Origin: Planobispora longispora
GTDB taxonomy: Bacteria > Actinomycetota > Actinomycetes > Streptosporangiales > Streptosporangiaceae
Assembly (NCBI RefSeq): GCF_016863135.1
Contig: NZ_BOOH01000009.1
Location: 1-64,000 of the forward strand
DNA length: 64,000 nucleotides
Direction of reading: 5' to 3'
Positions 52,125-60,946 of this stretch are shown here, in pieces. The first letter of the stretch is position 1. Each line of letters begins with the position of its first letter. The translations under genes were made by a program, and so were the position numbers. The notes below the pieces were generated by a model, which was not told where the DNA came from, did no database searches, and saw only the letters and a program-made list of their open reading frames with translations.

Positions 52125-53468
52125 ATGACTATTTCCGTGCTGCACACACCGGAAAACAGCGGTAATTTCGCCGCCCCGCCGCGGGAGAGCATTTCCTCCC
52201 GGCTCCTCATAAACAAGGACTTCACGAAATTCCTGCTCTCGCAGATCGTCGCGCAGTTCGCGTCGAAAAGCCTCGCGGTCATTCTTCCGCTCATGGCGGT
52301 CATCACGTTCGCCGCCACCCCGACACAGGTCGGCCTGCTGAACGCGGCCCAGTTCTTCCCCGTGTTCGTCGTCACCCTCTTCGCCGGCGCGTGGCTGGAC
52401 AGGCGCCCGCGCAGGCCCGCCCTGATCGCCGCCTACGCCGGCAACGCGATCCTCGCCGCGACCCTGCCGCTGGCCACCTCGGTCGGCCTCGTGCACGTCT
52501 ACGTGCTGTTCTTCGTGGCGTTCGGCATGGGATCGCTGATCGCCTTCTCGGACGTCGCCTACCAGGCCTACATCCCGAACCTCGTGCGCGGCGAACGGCT
52601 CGTCCAGGCGAACAGCCGGCTGGAGGTCGCGTTCTCGCTGGCCATGGTGGGCGCCCCCGGCCTCGGGGGGCTGCTGATCGGCGAGCTCGGCGGGTCCACC
52701 GCGATGGTGTCGGCCGTCGTCGCGTACGTGCTCGCCGCGATCGGCGTGCTGGCCATCCGGGCCCGCGAGAAGCACGTGCCCGCGCCGGCGCGCGGCGGAG
52801 AGGGCACGCTGAAGCGGATCGCCGAGGGCATGAAGTTCACCGCCAAGACGCCCCTGCTGCGCGTGCTGACCCTCCAGGGCGCCTGGTTCAACCTCTTCGA
52901 GCAGGCGGTGCTGACCCTCTACCTGCTGTACGGCATCCGGGTGCTGGACTTCTCGCCCCAGCTCGTCGGCCTCACGATGTCCCTCGGCGCGATCGGCGTG
53001 CTGGCGGGATCGGCCGTGGCCCGGCTCATCGGCGACAAGCTGGGCGTGACCCGCGTGCTGATCCTCGGCATGGGCGTGGCGTCCGCCGCCCCGGTCATCA
53101 TCCCCTTCGCCGCCGGGTCGCAGGCCGCGCTCATCGCCCTCACCACGTCGTCCTTCATCATCTACGGCGTCGGGATGACGGTGTTCAACATCTACGGCAT
53201 CTCGCTGCGCCAGCGCGCCACCCCCGACGGCATGCTGGCCCGGGTCTCGGCGACGTACCGGTTCCTCGCCTTCGGAGCGATCGGCGTCGGCGGCGTCGTC
53301 GGCGGCCTGGCGGGTGACTGGTTCGGCCTGCGTCCCGCCATGTTCTTCTGCATCATCGCGCTGGTCGCCGGCTGGCTCGTCTTCGCCAGGTTCCTGCCGG
53401 GCGCCGTCAAGCAGTTCGAGGACTCCGAGCGCGCCGCCGAGGCGGGGAGCGCGCCGCGACCGGCCTGA
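52125..53468 (+). CDS. MFS exporter of the biosynthetic cluster
   Basis: A 447-aa, 12-helix MFS protein of the EntS-like/MFS_3 type: QVGLLNAAQFFPVFVVTLF, GAWLDRRPRRP between helices 2 and 3, and RLVQANSRLEVAFSLA in the middle. A soluble N-terminal tail of about 30 residues precedes helix 1. It is the last gene of the cluster and probably exports the product, giving self-protection. Expression is probably shared with the FAD gene through the 32-bp element. Confidence 0.9.
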   Translation: MTISVLHTPENSGNFAAPPRESISSRLLINKDFTKFLLSQIVAQFASKSLAVILPLMAVITFAATPTQVGLLNAAQFFPVFVVTLFAGAWLDRRPRRPALIAAYAGNAILAATLPLATSVGLVHVYVLFFVAFGMGSLIAFSDVAYQAYIPNLVRGERLVQANSRLEVAFSLAMVGAPGLGGLLIGELGGSTAMVSAVVAYVLAAIGVLAIRAREKHVPAPARGGEGTLKRIAEGMKFTAKTPLLRVLTLQGAWFNLFEQAVLTLYLLYGIRVLDFSPQLVGLTMSLGAIGVLAGSAVARLIGDKLGVTRVLILGMGVASAAPVIIPFAAGSQAALIALTTSSFIIYGVGMTVFNIYGISLRQRATPDGMLARVSATYRFLAFGAIGVGGVVGGLAGDWFGLRPAMFFCIIALVAGWLVFARFLPGAVKQFEDSERAAEAGSAPRPA

Positions 53469-53493
53469 GAGGAAGGAGGACCGGCGGCCGGGA

Positions 53494-53547
53494 ACGGGAA
53501 ACGCCGCGGGGCGGAGGGAGATCCCTCCGCCCCGCGGCGTTTCCCGT
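53494..53547. terminator. 26-bp perfect stem-loop closing the cluster
   Basis: Two exactly complementary 26-nt arms (53494-53519 and 53522-53547) with a 2-nt gap, beginning ACGGGAAACGCC. It lies between the cluster MFS gene and the converging DsbA-fold gene and should stop transcription from both sides. Confidence 0.85.
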
Positions 53548-53603
53548 GAGTCCGGGCCGGCGGGCCCCGTGCCCGCTCCGCGCGTTCCCGCCGACGCCGG
53601 AGC

Positions 53604-54194
53604 TCAGCTCAGCGGGGCGCGCTCGCGCTTCAACTCGCTGAACACCGGCACCGTGGAGAGCAGTCGCATGGCGTCGATGAGCCGGTCGGCCTCGTCGGCC
53701 GCGGGGACGCTCGCGACCACCGGCCCGAAGAAGCCGGGCCCGTCGTCGATGGCGGTCACCGGGCTGCCGCTCTCGGTGCCGACCCGGGACTGCCCGAGGC
53801 GGTGGCTCTCGCCGATCGAGGTGTCGAACGCGGCGTCGTCGGCGGCGAGCAGCAGGTCGGAGGGGAGCCCGGCGTCGGCCAGCGCGGCGGCCAGCGTGTC
53901 CGGTGTGAGGTCCTCGTCGAGGTCGTGCACGCGGTGCCCGATCGCGGTGTACAGCCGGTCGACGGCCGGCTGGCCGTGCCGCTCCTCGGCGGCGGCGAGC
54001 ACGCGCAGCGCCGCGAGCGACTTCCGGTGCGCCCTGTGCAGCCGCTCGGGGATGTCCTTGCCCTCGTTGAGGATGGCCAGGCTCATGAACCGCCAGGTCA
54101 CCGACTCGCCGCGGCGTGTGGCGACGTCCCGGACCCATCGTGAGGTGCGCCAGGTGAAGGGACAGATGGGATCGAACCAGAGGGTGATGCTCAC
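53604..54194 (-). CDS. DsbA-fold mycothiol-dependent nitroreductase-like protein
   Basis: A 196-aa thioredoxin/DsbA-fold protein starting with GTG 54194 (SITLWFDPICPFTW). C11 in CPFTW is the only cysteine of the motif. It resembles the Rv2466c family that uses mycothiol to reduce nitro compounds; many such homologues have CPFT in place of CPWC. GFFGPVVASVP near the C-terminus fits the family. Stand-alone gene. Confidence 0.82.
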   Translation of the reverse strand: MSITLWFDPICPFTWRTSRWVRDVATRRGESVTWRFMSLAILNEGKDIPERLHRAHRKSLAALRVLAAAEERHGQPAVDRLYTAIGHRVHDLDEDLTPDTLAAALADAGLPSDLLLAADDAAFDTSIGESHRLGQSRVGTESGSPVTAIDDGPGFFGPVVASVPAADEADRLIDAMRLLSTVPVFSELKRERAPLS

Positions 54195-54316
54195 GGCGTC
54201 ACATCCTGTCGTCGGCGTTGTGAGGATGTCGGCGACCACGGCCGCGGCCAGGTCCAGGCTCAGACCGGCCCGGCGAGGTGCGCGGCCTCATCGTTCCATC
54301 CGCGTCGGCCCGTGTC

Positions 54317-54844
54317 TTATCCCAGAATGCCGCTCGCGGGCGGGGAGTCCGGCGCGGCCTCGGCTGCGGCCTTCAGCTCGGCGAGCCAGCGCTCGTGGTT
54401 GGCGCGGAGCTTGTCCTCGCTGTAGACGAGTGAGGCGAGCGGCCCGGCGAACGACTCCTCGACCGTGACCCGGGTCCGCCCGTCCTCCAGGGGCTCCAGC
54501 ACGTGCCGGTCCACCGCCTTGTAGGCGAGGAAGACGCCCGTCCAGGTCAGCTCGCGTCCCGGGGCCACCACGGCGAACCGGGACCGCAAGGGGACGCCGT
54601 TGAGCCTCCACCGGAAGGGCGCGCCGGGCCGTACGGCGCCCAGCTCGACGATTTCCGTCTTCGAGGCCCACGACGGCCACGTGGCCAGATCCGCCATGAT
54701 CTCCCAGACCCGGTCCGCCGGGGCGCCGATGACGAGGGAGGAGGAGGAGATCAGCTGGGCCTGGCGGTCGAGGCGTCCGTGGACCGCGTATTCATCGTGC
54801 AGGACGGTGAGCGACGGGCCCCGGTAGAACAGCTTGCTCGCCAT
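54317..54844 (-). CDS. SRPBCC-fold protein
   Basis: A 175-aa protein with a START/SRPBCC core (SSSLVIGAPADRVWEIMADLATWPSW to KLRANHERWLAELKA). The first 30 residues are an extension. It binds hydrophobic small molecules in known relatives. ATG 54844 has GAGGAG upstream. Its promoter holds three matching palindromes, so it is likely controlled by a TetR/MarR-type regulator responding to such a molecule. Confidence 0.85.
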   Translation of the reverse strand: MASKLFYRGPSLTVLHDEYAVHGRLDRQAQLISSSSLVIGAPADRVWEIMADLATWPSWASKTEIVELGAVRPGAPFRWRLNGVPLRSRFAVVAPGRELTWTGVFLAYKAVDRHVLEPLEDGRTRVTVEESFAGPLASLVYSEDKLRANHERWLAELKAAAEAAPDSPPASGILG

Positions 54845-54869
54845 GACGACTCCTCGGAGAACGATTCAG

Positions 54870-54935
54870 AGATCAGTGCTCTCTTGTATGAGCAATGCTC
54901 CATCTTTTCTCGGCGCGCGTCAAGAGCAGTGCTCT
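54870..54935 (-). promoter_or_regulatory. three-palindrome promoter of the SRPBCC gene
   Basis: Sites of the form AGAGCANTGCTCT: AGATCAGTGCTCT at 54870-54882 (one mismatch), TGAGCAATGCTCC at 54889-54901, and a perfect AGAGCAGTGCTCT at 54923-54935. A minus-strand -35 TTGACG lies at 54918-54923, just beside the third site, and the second site falls where the -10 should be. No regulator gene is adjacent. Confidence 0.7.
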
Positions 54936-55010
54936 CGTTTGTGTCTCCCGCTTCCTGTCGGGTCCGGGCGGAAGAGGTGAAGGAGGTCCTGGACCTCCGG
55001 CCGACGCGGG

Positions 55011-56282
55011 TCAGCCGGCCGCGCAGGCGGCCGCCCGACTGAGCAGGGCGGCCCGCTCGGGGGCGTTCCGGGTGAGGGCCGCCGCGCGCTCGAACTCCGC
55101 GCGCGCCTCCTCCAGACGGCCGAGCCGGGCCAGGAGGTCACCGCGTACGGACGGCAGGAGGTGGTAGTCCTTGAGCGCCGGCTCCGTGACGAGCGCGTCC
55201 ACGAGCTCCAGCCCGCGCTCCGGGCCGTACGCCATCCCGAGCGCGACCGCGCGGTTGAGCTCCACGACCGGCGACGGGGTCAGCCGGACGAGCAGCTCGT
55301 AGAGGGCGGAGATGCGCGCCCAGTCGGTCTCCCCGGCGGTGGCGGCCTGCGCGTGGCAGGCGGCGATCGCGGCCTGCAGCACGTACGGCCCGGGCGGCCC
55401 GCCGAGCTTCTCGGCGCGCAGCAGCGCCTCGAAGCCGCGCCGGATCAGCAGCCGGTCCCAGCGGGCGCGGTCCTGGTCGAGGAGCTGGACGGGCTCACCG
55501 GACGGGCCGACGCGCGCCCGGGAGCGCGAGGCCTGGATCTCCATCAGCGCGACGAGCCCGTGGACCTCGGCCTCCTGCGGGGCGAGCCCGGCCAGGATCC
55601 GGCCCAGCCGCAACGCCTCCTGGCAGAGGTCCAGGCGGATCCACTCGGCGCCGCCGGTCGCCGCGTACCCCTCGTTGAAGATCAGGTAGATGACCTCCAG
55701 GACCGAGGCGAGCCGTCCGGCGCGCTCGGCGCCCTCCGGCACCTCGAACGGCACGCCCGCCTCCGCGAGCGTGCGCTTGGCGCGGACGATCCGCTGGGCG
55801 ACGGTCGGCTCGGGGACCAGGAACGCCCGCGCGATCTCCTCGGTCGTCAGCCCGCCGAGCATCCGCAGGGTGAGCGCGGCGCGCGACTGCGCGGACAGGA
55901 CGGGGTGGCAGGCGGTGAACACCAGCCGGAGGATGTCGTCCTCGATGGGCTCGGTGTCGAGGGTGTCGAGGACGGTGTCGAACTCCGGGGCCGGATCCGT
56001 GCTCTCCAGCCCGTGCCCGATCTCCTCCAGCTTGCGTTCCAGCCGCTCCTGCCGGCGGATCCGGTCGACGGCCCGGCGCTTGGCGACGGCCATGAGCCAG
56101 GCGCCCGGATTGTCCGGCACGCCCGTCTCCGGCCACTGCTCAAGCGCCGAGACCAGGGCATCCTGCGCCAGCTCCTCGGCCAGGCCGATGTCGCGCACCA
56201 TGCGCGCGAGGCCGGCGATGATGCGGGCCGACTCGATGCGCCAGACCGCGTCGATCGTCCGATGGGTGTCAGAGGCCGTCAC
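55011..56282 (-). CDS. ECF42-type RNA polymerase sigma factor
   Basis: A 423-aa sigma factor: sigma-2 region at 15-85 (RMVRDIGLAEELAQDALVSAL), sigma-4 at about 130-180 (SRAALTLRMLGGLTTEEIA), then a long TPR-like C-terminal extension (DUF6596). That extension and the adjacent DGPF gene are hallmarks of group ECF42. It would direct transcription of the DGPF gene and a small regulon. The extension may replace an anti-sigma factor. The start gives MTASDTHRTIDAVWRIE as in homologues. Confidence 0.93.
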   Translation of the reverse strand: MTASDTHRTIDAVWRIESARIIAGLARMVRDIGLAEELAQDALVSALEQWPETGVPDNPGAWLMAVAKRRAVDRIRRQERLERKLEEIGHGLESTDPAPEFDTVLDTLDTEPIEDDILRLVFTACHPVLSAQSRAALTLRMLGGLTTEEIARAFLVPEPTVAQRIVRAKRTLAEAGVPFEVPEGAERAGRLASVLEVIYLIFNEGYAATGGAEWIRLDLCQEALRLGRILAGLAPQEAEVHGLVALMEIQASRSRARVGPSGEPVQLLDQDRARWDRLLIRRGFEALLRAEKLGGPPGPYVLQAAIAACHAQAATAGETDWARISALYELLVRLTPSPVVELNRAVALGMAYGPERGLELVDALVTEPALKDYHLLPSVRGDLLARLGRLEEARAEFERAAALTRNAPERAALLSRAAACAAG

Positions 56283-56350
56283 CCGGACGATGAGAGCACC
56301 AGGGCCGCCCGCGGCGCAAGCTCACGGAGTCCGCGGAGCTCACGAAGTCC

Positions 56351-56395
56351 GCGGAGCCTGCGGAGCCTGCGGAGCCTGTGGAGCTTGCGGGGCTC
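56351..56395. repeat. 9-bp tandem repeats between sigma factor and DGPF gene
   Basis: Five 9-bp units from GCGGAGCCT (three exact, then GTGGAGCTT and GCGGGGCTC), with related degenerate units back to 56323. They end in the stop codon of the DGPF gene. Confidence 0.8.
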
Positions 56396-56750
56396 ACTGC
56401 CCGGACAGATCCTCCGGGCCGAACACCTGGTGGATGACGCCCTTGCCGTCACCGACGATCTGCCAGAAGCGCTTGGACAGCTCGATCGCCTCCTCCTTGG
56501 TGCGCACCTCGATGAGCGCGAAGCCGACGACGACCTCCTTCGCCTCGGTGTACGGACCGTCGGTCACGGTGACCTTGCCGCCGGAGGACTCGATCCGGGT
56601 GGGCCGGGGGTCCAGCCCGCCGGTCGCCAGCAGCACCCCCGCCTTGCTCATCTCCTCGATGAACCGGCCCATCTCGGCCATCATCCCCTCGTCCGGGGGG
56701 TTCTGGCCCGCGGAGGAGCTGTCGTCCGTGGTCATCATGAGGAACCGCAT
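56394..56750 (-). CDS. YCII/DGPF-domain protein, partner of ECF42
   Basis: A 118-aa protein with MRFLMMTTDDSS start and the DGPF-like motif VTDGPYTEAKE, then a Lys/Glu-rich C-terminal helix. These proteins are the standard neighbours and probable targets of ECF42 sigma factors; their biochemical role is unclear. ATG 56750 has AAGGAT upstream. Same strand as the sigma gene, 111 nt before it. Confidence 0.9.
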   Translation of the reverse strand: MRFLMMTTDDSSSAGQNPPDEGMMAEMGRFIEEMSKAGVLLATGGLDPRPTRIESSGGKVTVTDGPYTEAKEVVVGFALIEVRTKEEAIELSKRFWQIVGDGKGVIHQVFGPEDLSGQ

Positions 56751-56933
56751 CGTGGTGATCCTTCCGTCTCCGGCCGGTCCTTCCCGGCCTCTGCTGACGC
56801 GTCGAACAGCGGGCCGCCCGATCGACACGGCTCACGAGATTTTTCCGGACTTTCTATCAGCGGTCCGCGCCGCGGGTCGGCGGAGCGGTGTCACCGCAGG
56901 CCAGGGCCGTACGGCCGCCGCCCCGCGCCCCCG

Positions 56934-58811
56934 TCACCGCGCCCGGTGGAGGCTGAAGTCGTCGAAGGAGACGGTGAGGAGGCCGTCGCCGCCCTCCGGC
57001 ACCTGGGCGATCAGGCCCGCCTGGCTGTTGCCCGCGTCGGGCAGGGCCCGGGAGTCGGTGACGTCGAGCACCTGGGTCCCGTCGACCCAGAAGGTGAGGC
57101 GGGTCCCGGCGTCGGTCCGGCGGCACGCGGCCTGCAGGCGCACCGTCTGCCCCACGCCCGGCGCGTCCGCCCGCACGGCGGGCGCCACGTCCAGGCGGTC
57201 GCCCCGCGCGGTCCTGGTGACCCGGGCCGTGCCGTCGAGCCCGAGCAGGAAGCGGTATCCGTTGGGCACGTTCTCGTCCCACCAGCACAGGAGCCCGAGC
57301 GCGCCCGTGCCGGTCGAGCCCTCCCGCACCTGGGCGGTCGCCCCGATCAGCACGTCGCGCTCGGGGGACGACAGGGCGACCGGGGTCTTGGCCGGGACCG
57401 GGGACAGCGCGGGGCTGGACGGGTAGGAGGAGTCGGCCCGGAGCGAGAAGACCCCGCGGTCGATCTCGTGGCCCCGGTAGGTGCGCTCCTCCGCCGGGGC
57501 GTCGGGGTTGAAGGTGTAACCGTCCCACCCGGTCCGCTCGCTGAAGTCGTCGCTGAACAGCGGCGCGTCCGCCGCCTCGGAGGCCGGGTCGCCGCCCCCG
57601 GGCCTCAGGATGAGGACCGCGGCCGTGACCAGCAGCGCCACGACGACGGCGGCCGCCCCCCAGATCCATCGCCGTGCCGGCGGCCTGCCCGGGCTCGCCG
57701 CGGTCGTCGCGGAGCGCGGGGCGGCGGTCTCCCGGCCGGGGAGGGCGGGGCCGGTGAGAAGCCGGGTGGCCTTCTCCCCGGCGGGCACGGCTTCGCCGGC
57801 GGGCGCGGCGGGTCCTCCCGCGAACGCGGCGGGTTCCCCGGTGAGCGTGGCGGGTCCTCCCGCGAACGCGGCGGGTTCCCCGGTGAGCGTGGCGGGTTCT
57901 CCCGTGAACGCGGCGGGTTCCCCGGTGAGCGTGGCGGGTTCTCCGGCGGGCGCGCCGGCCGGCCGGGTCTGTGCCTCCGCCCGTCCCAGGAGAGCCGCGC
58001 CGCCGCTCGCGTCGTCGTCCCCGATCAGGCGGAGCAGCACCTCCCGCGCGGTCGGGCGCAGCTCCGGATCCCTGGCCAGGCAGGCCGTCACCACCTCCCG
58101 CAGGTCGTCCGGGAGCGGCGGGAGCACGGGGTCGGCGTGCAGGATCCGGTACATGATCGCCGGAACGGTGTCCTGCCCGAAGGGCGACTCCCCGCCCGCC
58201 GCGTAGGCCATCGTCGCGGCCCAGCTGAACATGTCGGAGGCGAAGTCGACGCGCGCGCCGGCCACCTGCTCGGGCGACATGTACGCGACGGTGCCGACCA
58301 CGTGACCGGTCGTCGTGGAGGCCGTGTCCAGCAGCCGGGCGATCCCGAAGTCGATCACCCGCGGCCCGTCCGGGCCCAGCAGCACGTTGGGCGGTTTGAC
58401 GTCCCGGTGGACGATCCCGGCCTGGTGGATGGCGGCCAGCGCGGTCACGGTGCCCACGGCCAGGCGGCGCAGGGTGCCTCCGCTCCGCGGCCCGCCGGTC
58501 TCCACGGCGGTCTTCAGGGAGGGGCCGTCGACGTACTCGCTGACGATGTAGGGCCGCTCGCTGTCGAGGTCGGCGTCCAGCACCTCCGCCACGCAGAACG
58601 ACGACACCTGGCGGATCAGCTCCGCCTCGCCCGCGAAACGCCGCCGCCTGATCGGGTCGGAGCTCGCCGCGGCGTGCAGCGCCTTCACCGCCACGGGCGT
58701 CCCGGAGGGGTCCTCGGCGAGGTAGACCGTGCCCTGCCCGCCCTCGCCCAGGCGGCCCAGCAACCGGTAGTCGCCCAGACGGCCCGGATCCCCCGGCCGG
58801 AGAGGGTCCAT
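56934..58811 (-). CDS. membrane Ser/Thr protein kinase with extracytoplasmic domain
   Basis: A 625-aa Hanks-type kinase. Gly-loop GRLGEGGQGTVY at 19-30, ATP lysine K43, catalytic D137 in HRDVKPPN, D154 in DFG, APE-type MSPEQ. Residues about 285-345 are a repeated linker of seven-residue units (TGEPATL, TGEPAAF). One TM helix at about 393-413 is followed by an extracytoplasmic jelly-roll of about 190 residues with FSDDFSERTGWDGY and SQAGLIAQVPEGG, which looks like a sugar-binding or LamG-type fold. It probably senses a surface ligand and signals inward. Confidence 0.92.
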   Translation of the reverse strand: MDPLRPGDPGRLGDYRLLGRLGEGGQGTVYLAEDPSGTPVAVKALHAAASSDPIRRRRFAGEAELIRQVSSFCVAEVLDADLDSERPYIVSEYVDGPSLKTAVETGGPRSGGTLRRLAVGTVTALAAIHQAGIVHRDVKPPNVLLGPDGPRVIDFGIARLLDTASTTTGHVVGTVAYMSPEQVAGARVDFASDMFSWAATMAYAAGGESPFGQDTVPAIMYRILHADPVLPPLPDDLREVVTACLARDPELRPTAREVLLRLIGDDDASGGAALLGRAEAQTRPAGAPAGEPATLTGEPAAFTGEPATLTGEPAAFAGGPATLTGEPAAFAGGPAAPAGEAVPAGEKATRLLTGPALPGRETAAPRSATTAASPGRPPARRWIWGAAAVVVALLVTAAVLILRPGGGDPASEAADAPLFSDDFSERTGWDGYTFNPDAPAEERTYRGHEIDRGVFSLRADSSYPSSPALSPVPAKTPVALSSPERDVLIGATAQVREGSTGTGALGLLCWWDENVPNGYRFLLGLDGTARVTRTARGDRLDVAPAVRADAPGVGQTVRLQAACRRTDAGTRLTFWVDGTQVLDVTDSRALPDAGNSQAGLIAQVPEGGDGLLTVSFDDFSLHRAR

Positions 58812-59091
58812 CGCCGCTCCTGTTCATGATCGAAGAGCGGCACCGTGGACGCTCCACCACGAAGCGTGGCAGGAAACGGCCGCCGCGTGAAGCGGATCCC
58901 CCGCTTCTCCGCCCGCCCGAGCCGTTCTCCGGCCGCCCGGACCCGTCCCCGGAGGGGATGCCGTGTCCGGTTCGCGGTTGTGCGACAGAGTGTCGTGATA
59001 TCACCCCCATCGGTTACTTCCTGCGGATTGTCCGAGGTGATGCCGGGTCCGCAAGCTGATCGGCAACACGATCAGAAAGGCAGCACCCCCC

Positions 59092-60765
59092 ATGCCGCGA
59101 ACGTCCTCCCTCCGCGCGCTCCAGCGCGTCGCCGCCGACCACCACGCCGCCCGCCGCCTCGGCCTCCCCGTCGACGAACTGCGCGGCCTGCGCGCGGAGG
59201 CGGCGGCCGAGCCGGGCGGCATCGCCCGGCGCGAGCTGCTCAAGCGGGCCGCGCTCCTCGGCCTCGGCGCGGCGGCCCTCGGCGCGCAGGCCGCGGCGGC
59301 CCGCCCGGCCCGCGCCGACACCGTCACGCCGCAGGCCGGGCCGCTCAAGCCCGCCCGCGTCGCCGTGATCGGGGCGGGCATCGCCGGGCTCACGGCGGCG
59401 CTCACCCTGCGGGACGCCGGGGCGACACCCGTCGTCTACGAGGCCAACGCCTCCCGCGTCGGCGGCCGGATGTACTCCCAGCGCTCACTCTGGGCGGGCG
59501 GGCAGACCTCCGAGATCGGCGGGGAGCTGATCGACGTCGAGCACAAGAAGATGCTGGAGCTGTGCCGCCGCTTCGACCTGCCCACCCGGAACTTCGCCGG
59601 GGCCGGGCCGAACGGGGCCGAGGAGATCCTGCACGTCAACGGCGCCTACTACCCGCGCTCCCAGGCGGACGAGGACTTCAAGGACGTCTACCACGCCCTG
59701 CACTCCGACCTGATGGCGGCCGGCGAGGTGATGTGGAACCAGACGACGCCCGAGGGCACCGCGCTGGACAACATGTCGATCCGGCAGTGGATCGACTCGC
59801 GCGTGCCCGGCGGCTACGCCTCCGACCTCGGCCGCTTCCTCGACGTCGCCTACAACGTCGAGTACGGCGCCGAGACGGTGAACCAGTCGTCCCTGGCGCT
59901 GGTGCTGCTGATGGGCTACCAGCCCAACCCGGGGCACTTCAACGTCTGGGGGCTGTCCGACGAGCGCTACCACATCGTCGGCGGCAACGACCAGCTGCCG
60001 CAGGCGATGGCCGCCTCGCTGCCGCCCGGCTCGCTGCAGCTGGGGTGGACGCTGCTGGCCGTACGGGCCAACTCCGACGGCACGCAGACGCTCACCTTCG
60101 ACGAGGGCGGCGCCACCAGGACCGTCACCGCCGACCACACGATCATCACCGTGCCGCTCCCGATCCTGCAGGGCCTCGACCTGTCACGCGCCGGGTTCGA
60201 CGCCCGCATGACGAACCTGCTGCGCGACGCGCGGATGGGCCACGTCACCAAGCTCAACATGCAGTTCTCCGCCCGCACGTGGCTGGGTACCGGTCCCTGG
60301 CCGGGGGTGTCGGCCGGCGACTGCTTCACCGACCTGCCGTTCCAGCAGTGCTGGGACACCACCAAGGACCAGGCGGGCACGACCGGGGTGCTGATCCAGT
60401 ACGGCGGCGGCGACGCGGCGCGCGCGCTGAACCCCTCCACGCCGTTCCCCACGCACGCCGACGCCTACGTGCGCACCCTGGTGCCCACCGTCCTGACCCA
60501 GATCGACAAGGTCTTCCCCGGGACCAAGGCCAAGTGGAACGGCCGGGCCCAGCTGTCGGCCTGGCACAAGAACCCCCACGCGCTCGGCGCCTACTCCTAC
60601 TGGCCCGTCGGCTACCTGCACCGGTACGCGGGCTACGAGGGGGTACGCCAGGGCAACGTCCACCTGGCCGGGGAGCACTGCTCCTACGACTTCCAGGGCT
60701 TCATGAACGGCGGGGCCACCGAGGGCGAGAGGGCCGCCGGCGAGGTCATCGCCGACCTGCGGTAA
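59092..60765 (+). CDS. flavin monoamine oxidase family protein, probable Tat substrate
   Basis: A 557-aa FAD amine oxidase. Twin arginines in GIARRELLKRAALLG (about residues 43-57) and a hydrophobic stretch ending ARPARADT suggest Tat export. FAD motif VAVIGAGIAGLTAALTL, then VVYEANASRVGGRMYS; C-terminal GYLHRYAGYEG and AGEHCSYDFQGFMNGGATEGERAA. Related enzymes oxidise primary amines or L-amino acids. It is convergent with an APC amino-acid permease, which would suit a shared substrate. The 280-bp gap before it holds TGATCG-N6-CGATCA at 59057. Confidence 0.88.
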   Translation: MPRTSSLRALQRVAADHHAARRLGLPVDELRGLRAEAAAEPGGIARRELLKRAALLGLGAAALGAQAAAARPARADTVTPQAGPLKPARVAVIGAGIAGLTAALTLRDAGATPVVYEANASRVGGRMYSQRSLWAGGQTSEIGGELIDVEHKKMLELCRRFDLPTRNFAGAGPNGAEEILHVNGAYYPRSQADEDFKDVYHALHSDLMAAGEVMWNQTTPEGTALDNMSIRQWIDSRVPGGYASDLGRFLDVAYNVEYGAETVNQSSLALVLLMGYQPNPGHFNVWGLSDERYHIVGGNDQLPQAMAASLPPGSLQLGWTLLAVRANSDGTQTLTFDEGGATRTVTADHTIITVPLPILQGLDLSRAGFDARMTNLLRDARMGHVTKLNMQFSARTWLGTGPWPGVSAGDCFTDLPFQQCWDTTKDQAGTTGVLIQYGGGDAARALNPSTPFPTHADAYVRTLVPTVLTQIDKVFPGTKAKWNGRAQLSAWHKNPHALGAYSYWPVGYLHRYAGYEGVRQGNVHLAGEHCSYDFQGFMNGGATEGERAAGEVIADLR

Positions 60766-60852
60766 CCGGCCCGGGGGAACGGGTCCGCCCCGGGCCCGCT
60801 CCCGTACGGCGCGCGCCCGGCCTCCCACGGGAGGGCCGGGCGCGCGCTGTAT

Positions 60853-60945
60853 GGGACGACCTGGGAAGAGCCGGACGAGACGACCTGAGGAAGGCTGTAC
60901 GAGACGACCGGGGAAGAGCCGTACGAGACAACCCGGGAAAGGAAC
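60853..60945. repeat. 24-bp tandem repeats between amine oxidase and permease genes
   Basis: Three full units of 24 bp (starting at 60853, 60877 and 60901) and a partial fourth (60925). Consensus begins GAGACGACC. They lie just downstream of both converging genes. An imperfect GC-rich hairpin precedes them near 60805-60850. Confidence 0.85.
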
Positions 60946-60946
60946 C

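Noticed and set aside
40821-53468. Hydroxamate siderophore cluster
   Set aside because: Only the N-hydroxylase and exporter would fit. No NRPS, NIS synthetase, siderophore uptake genes or iron box are present.
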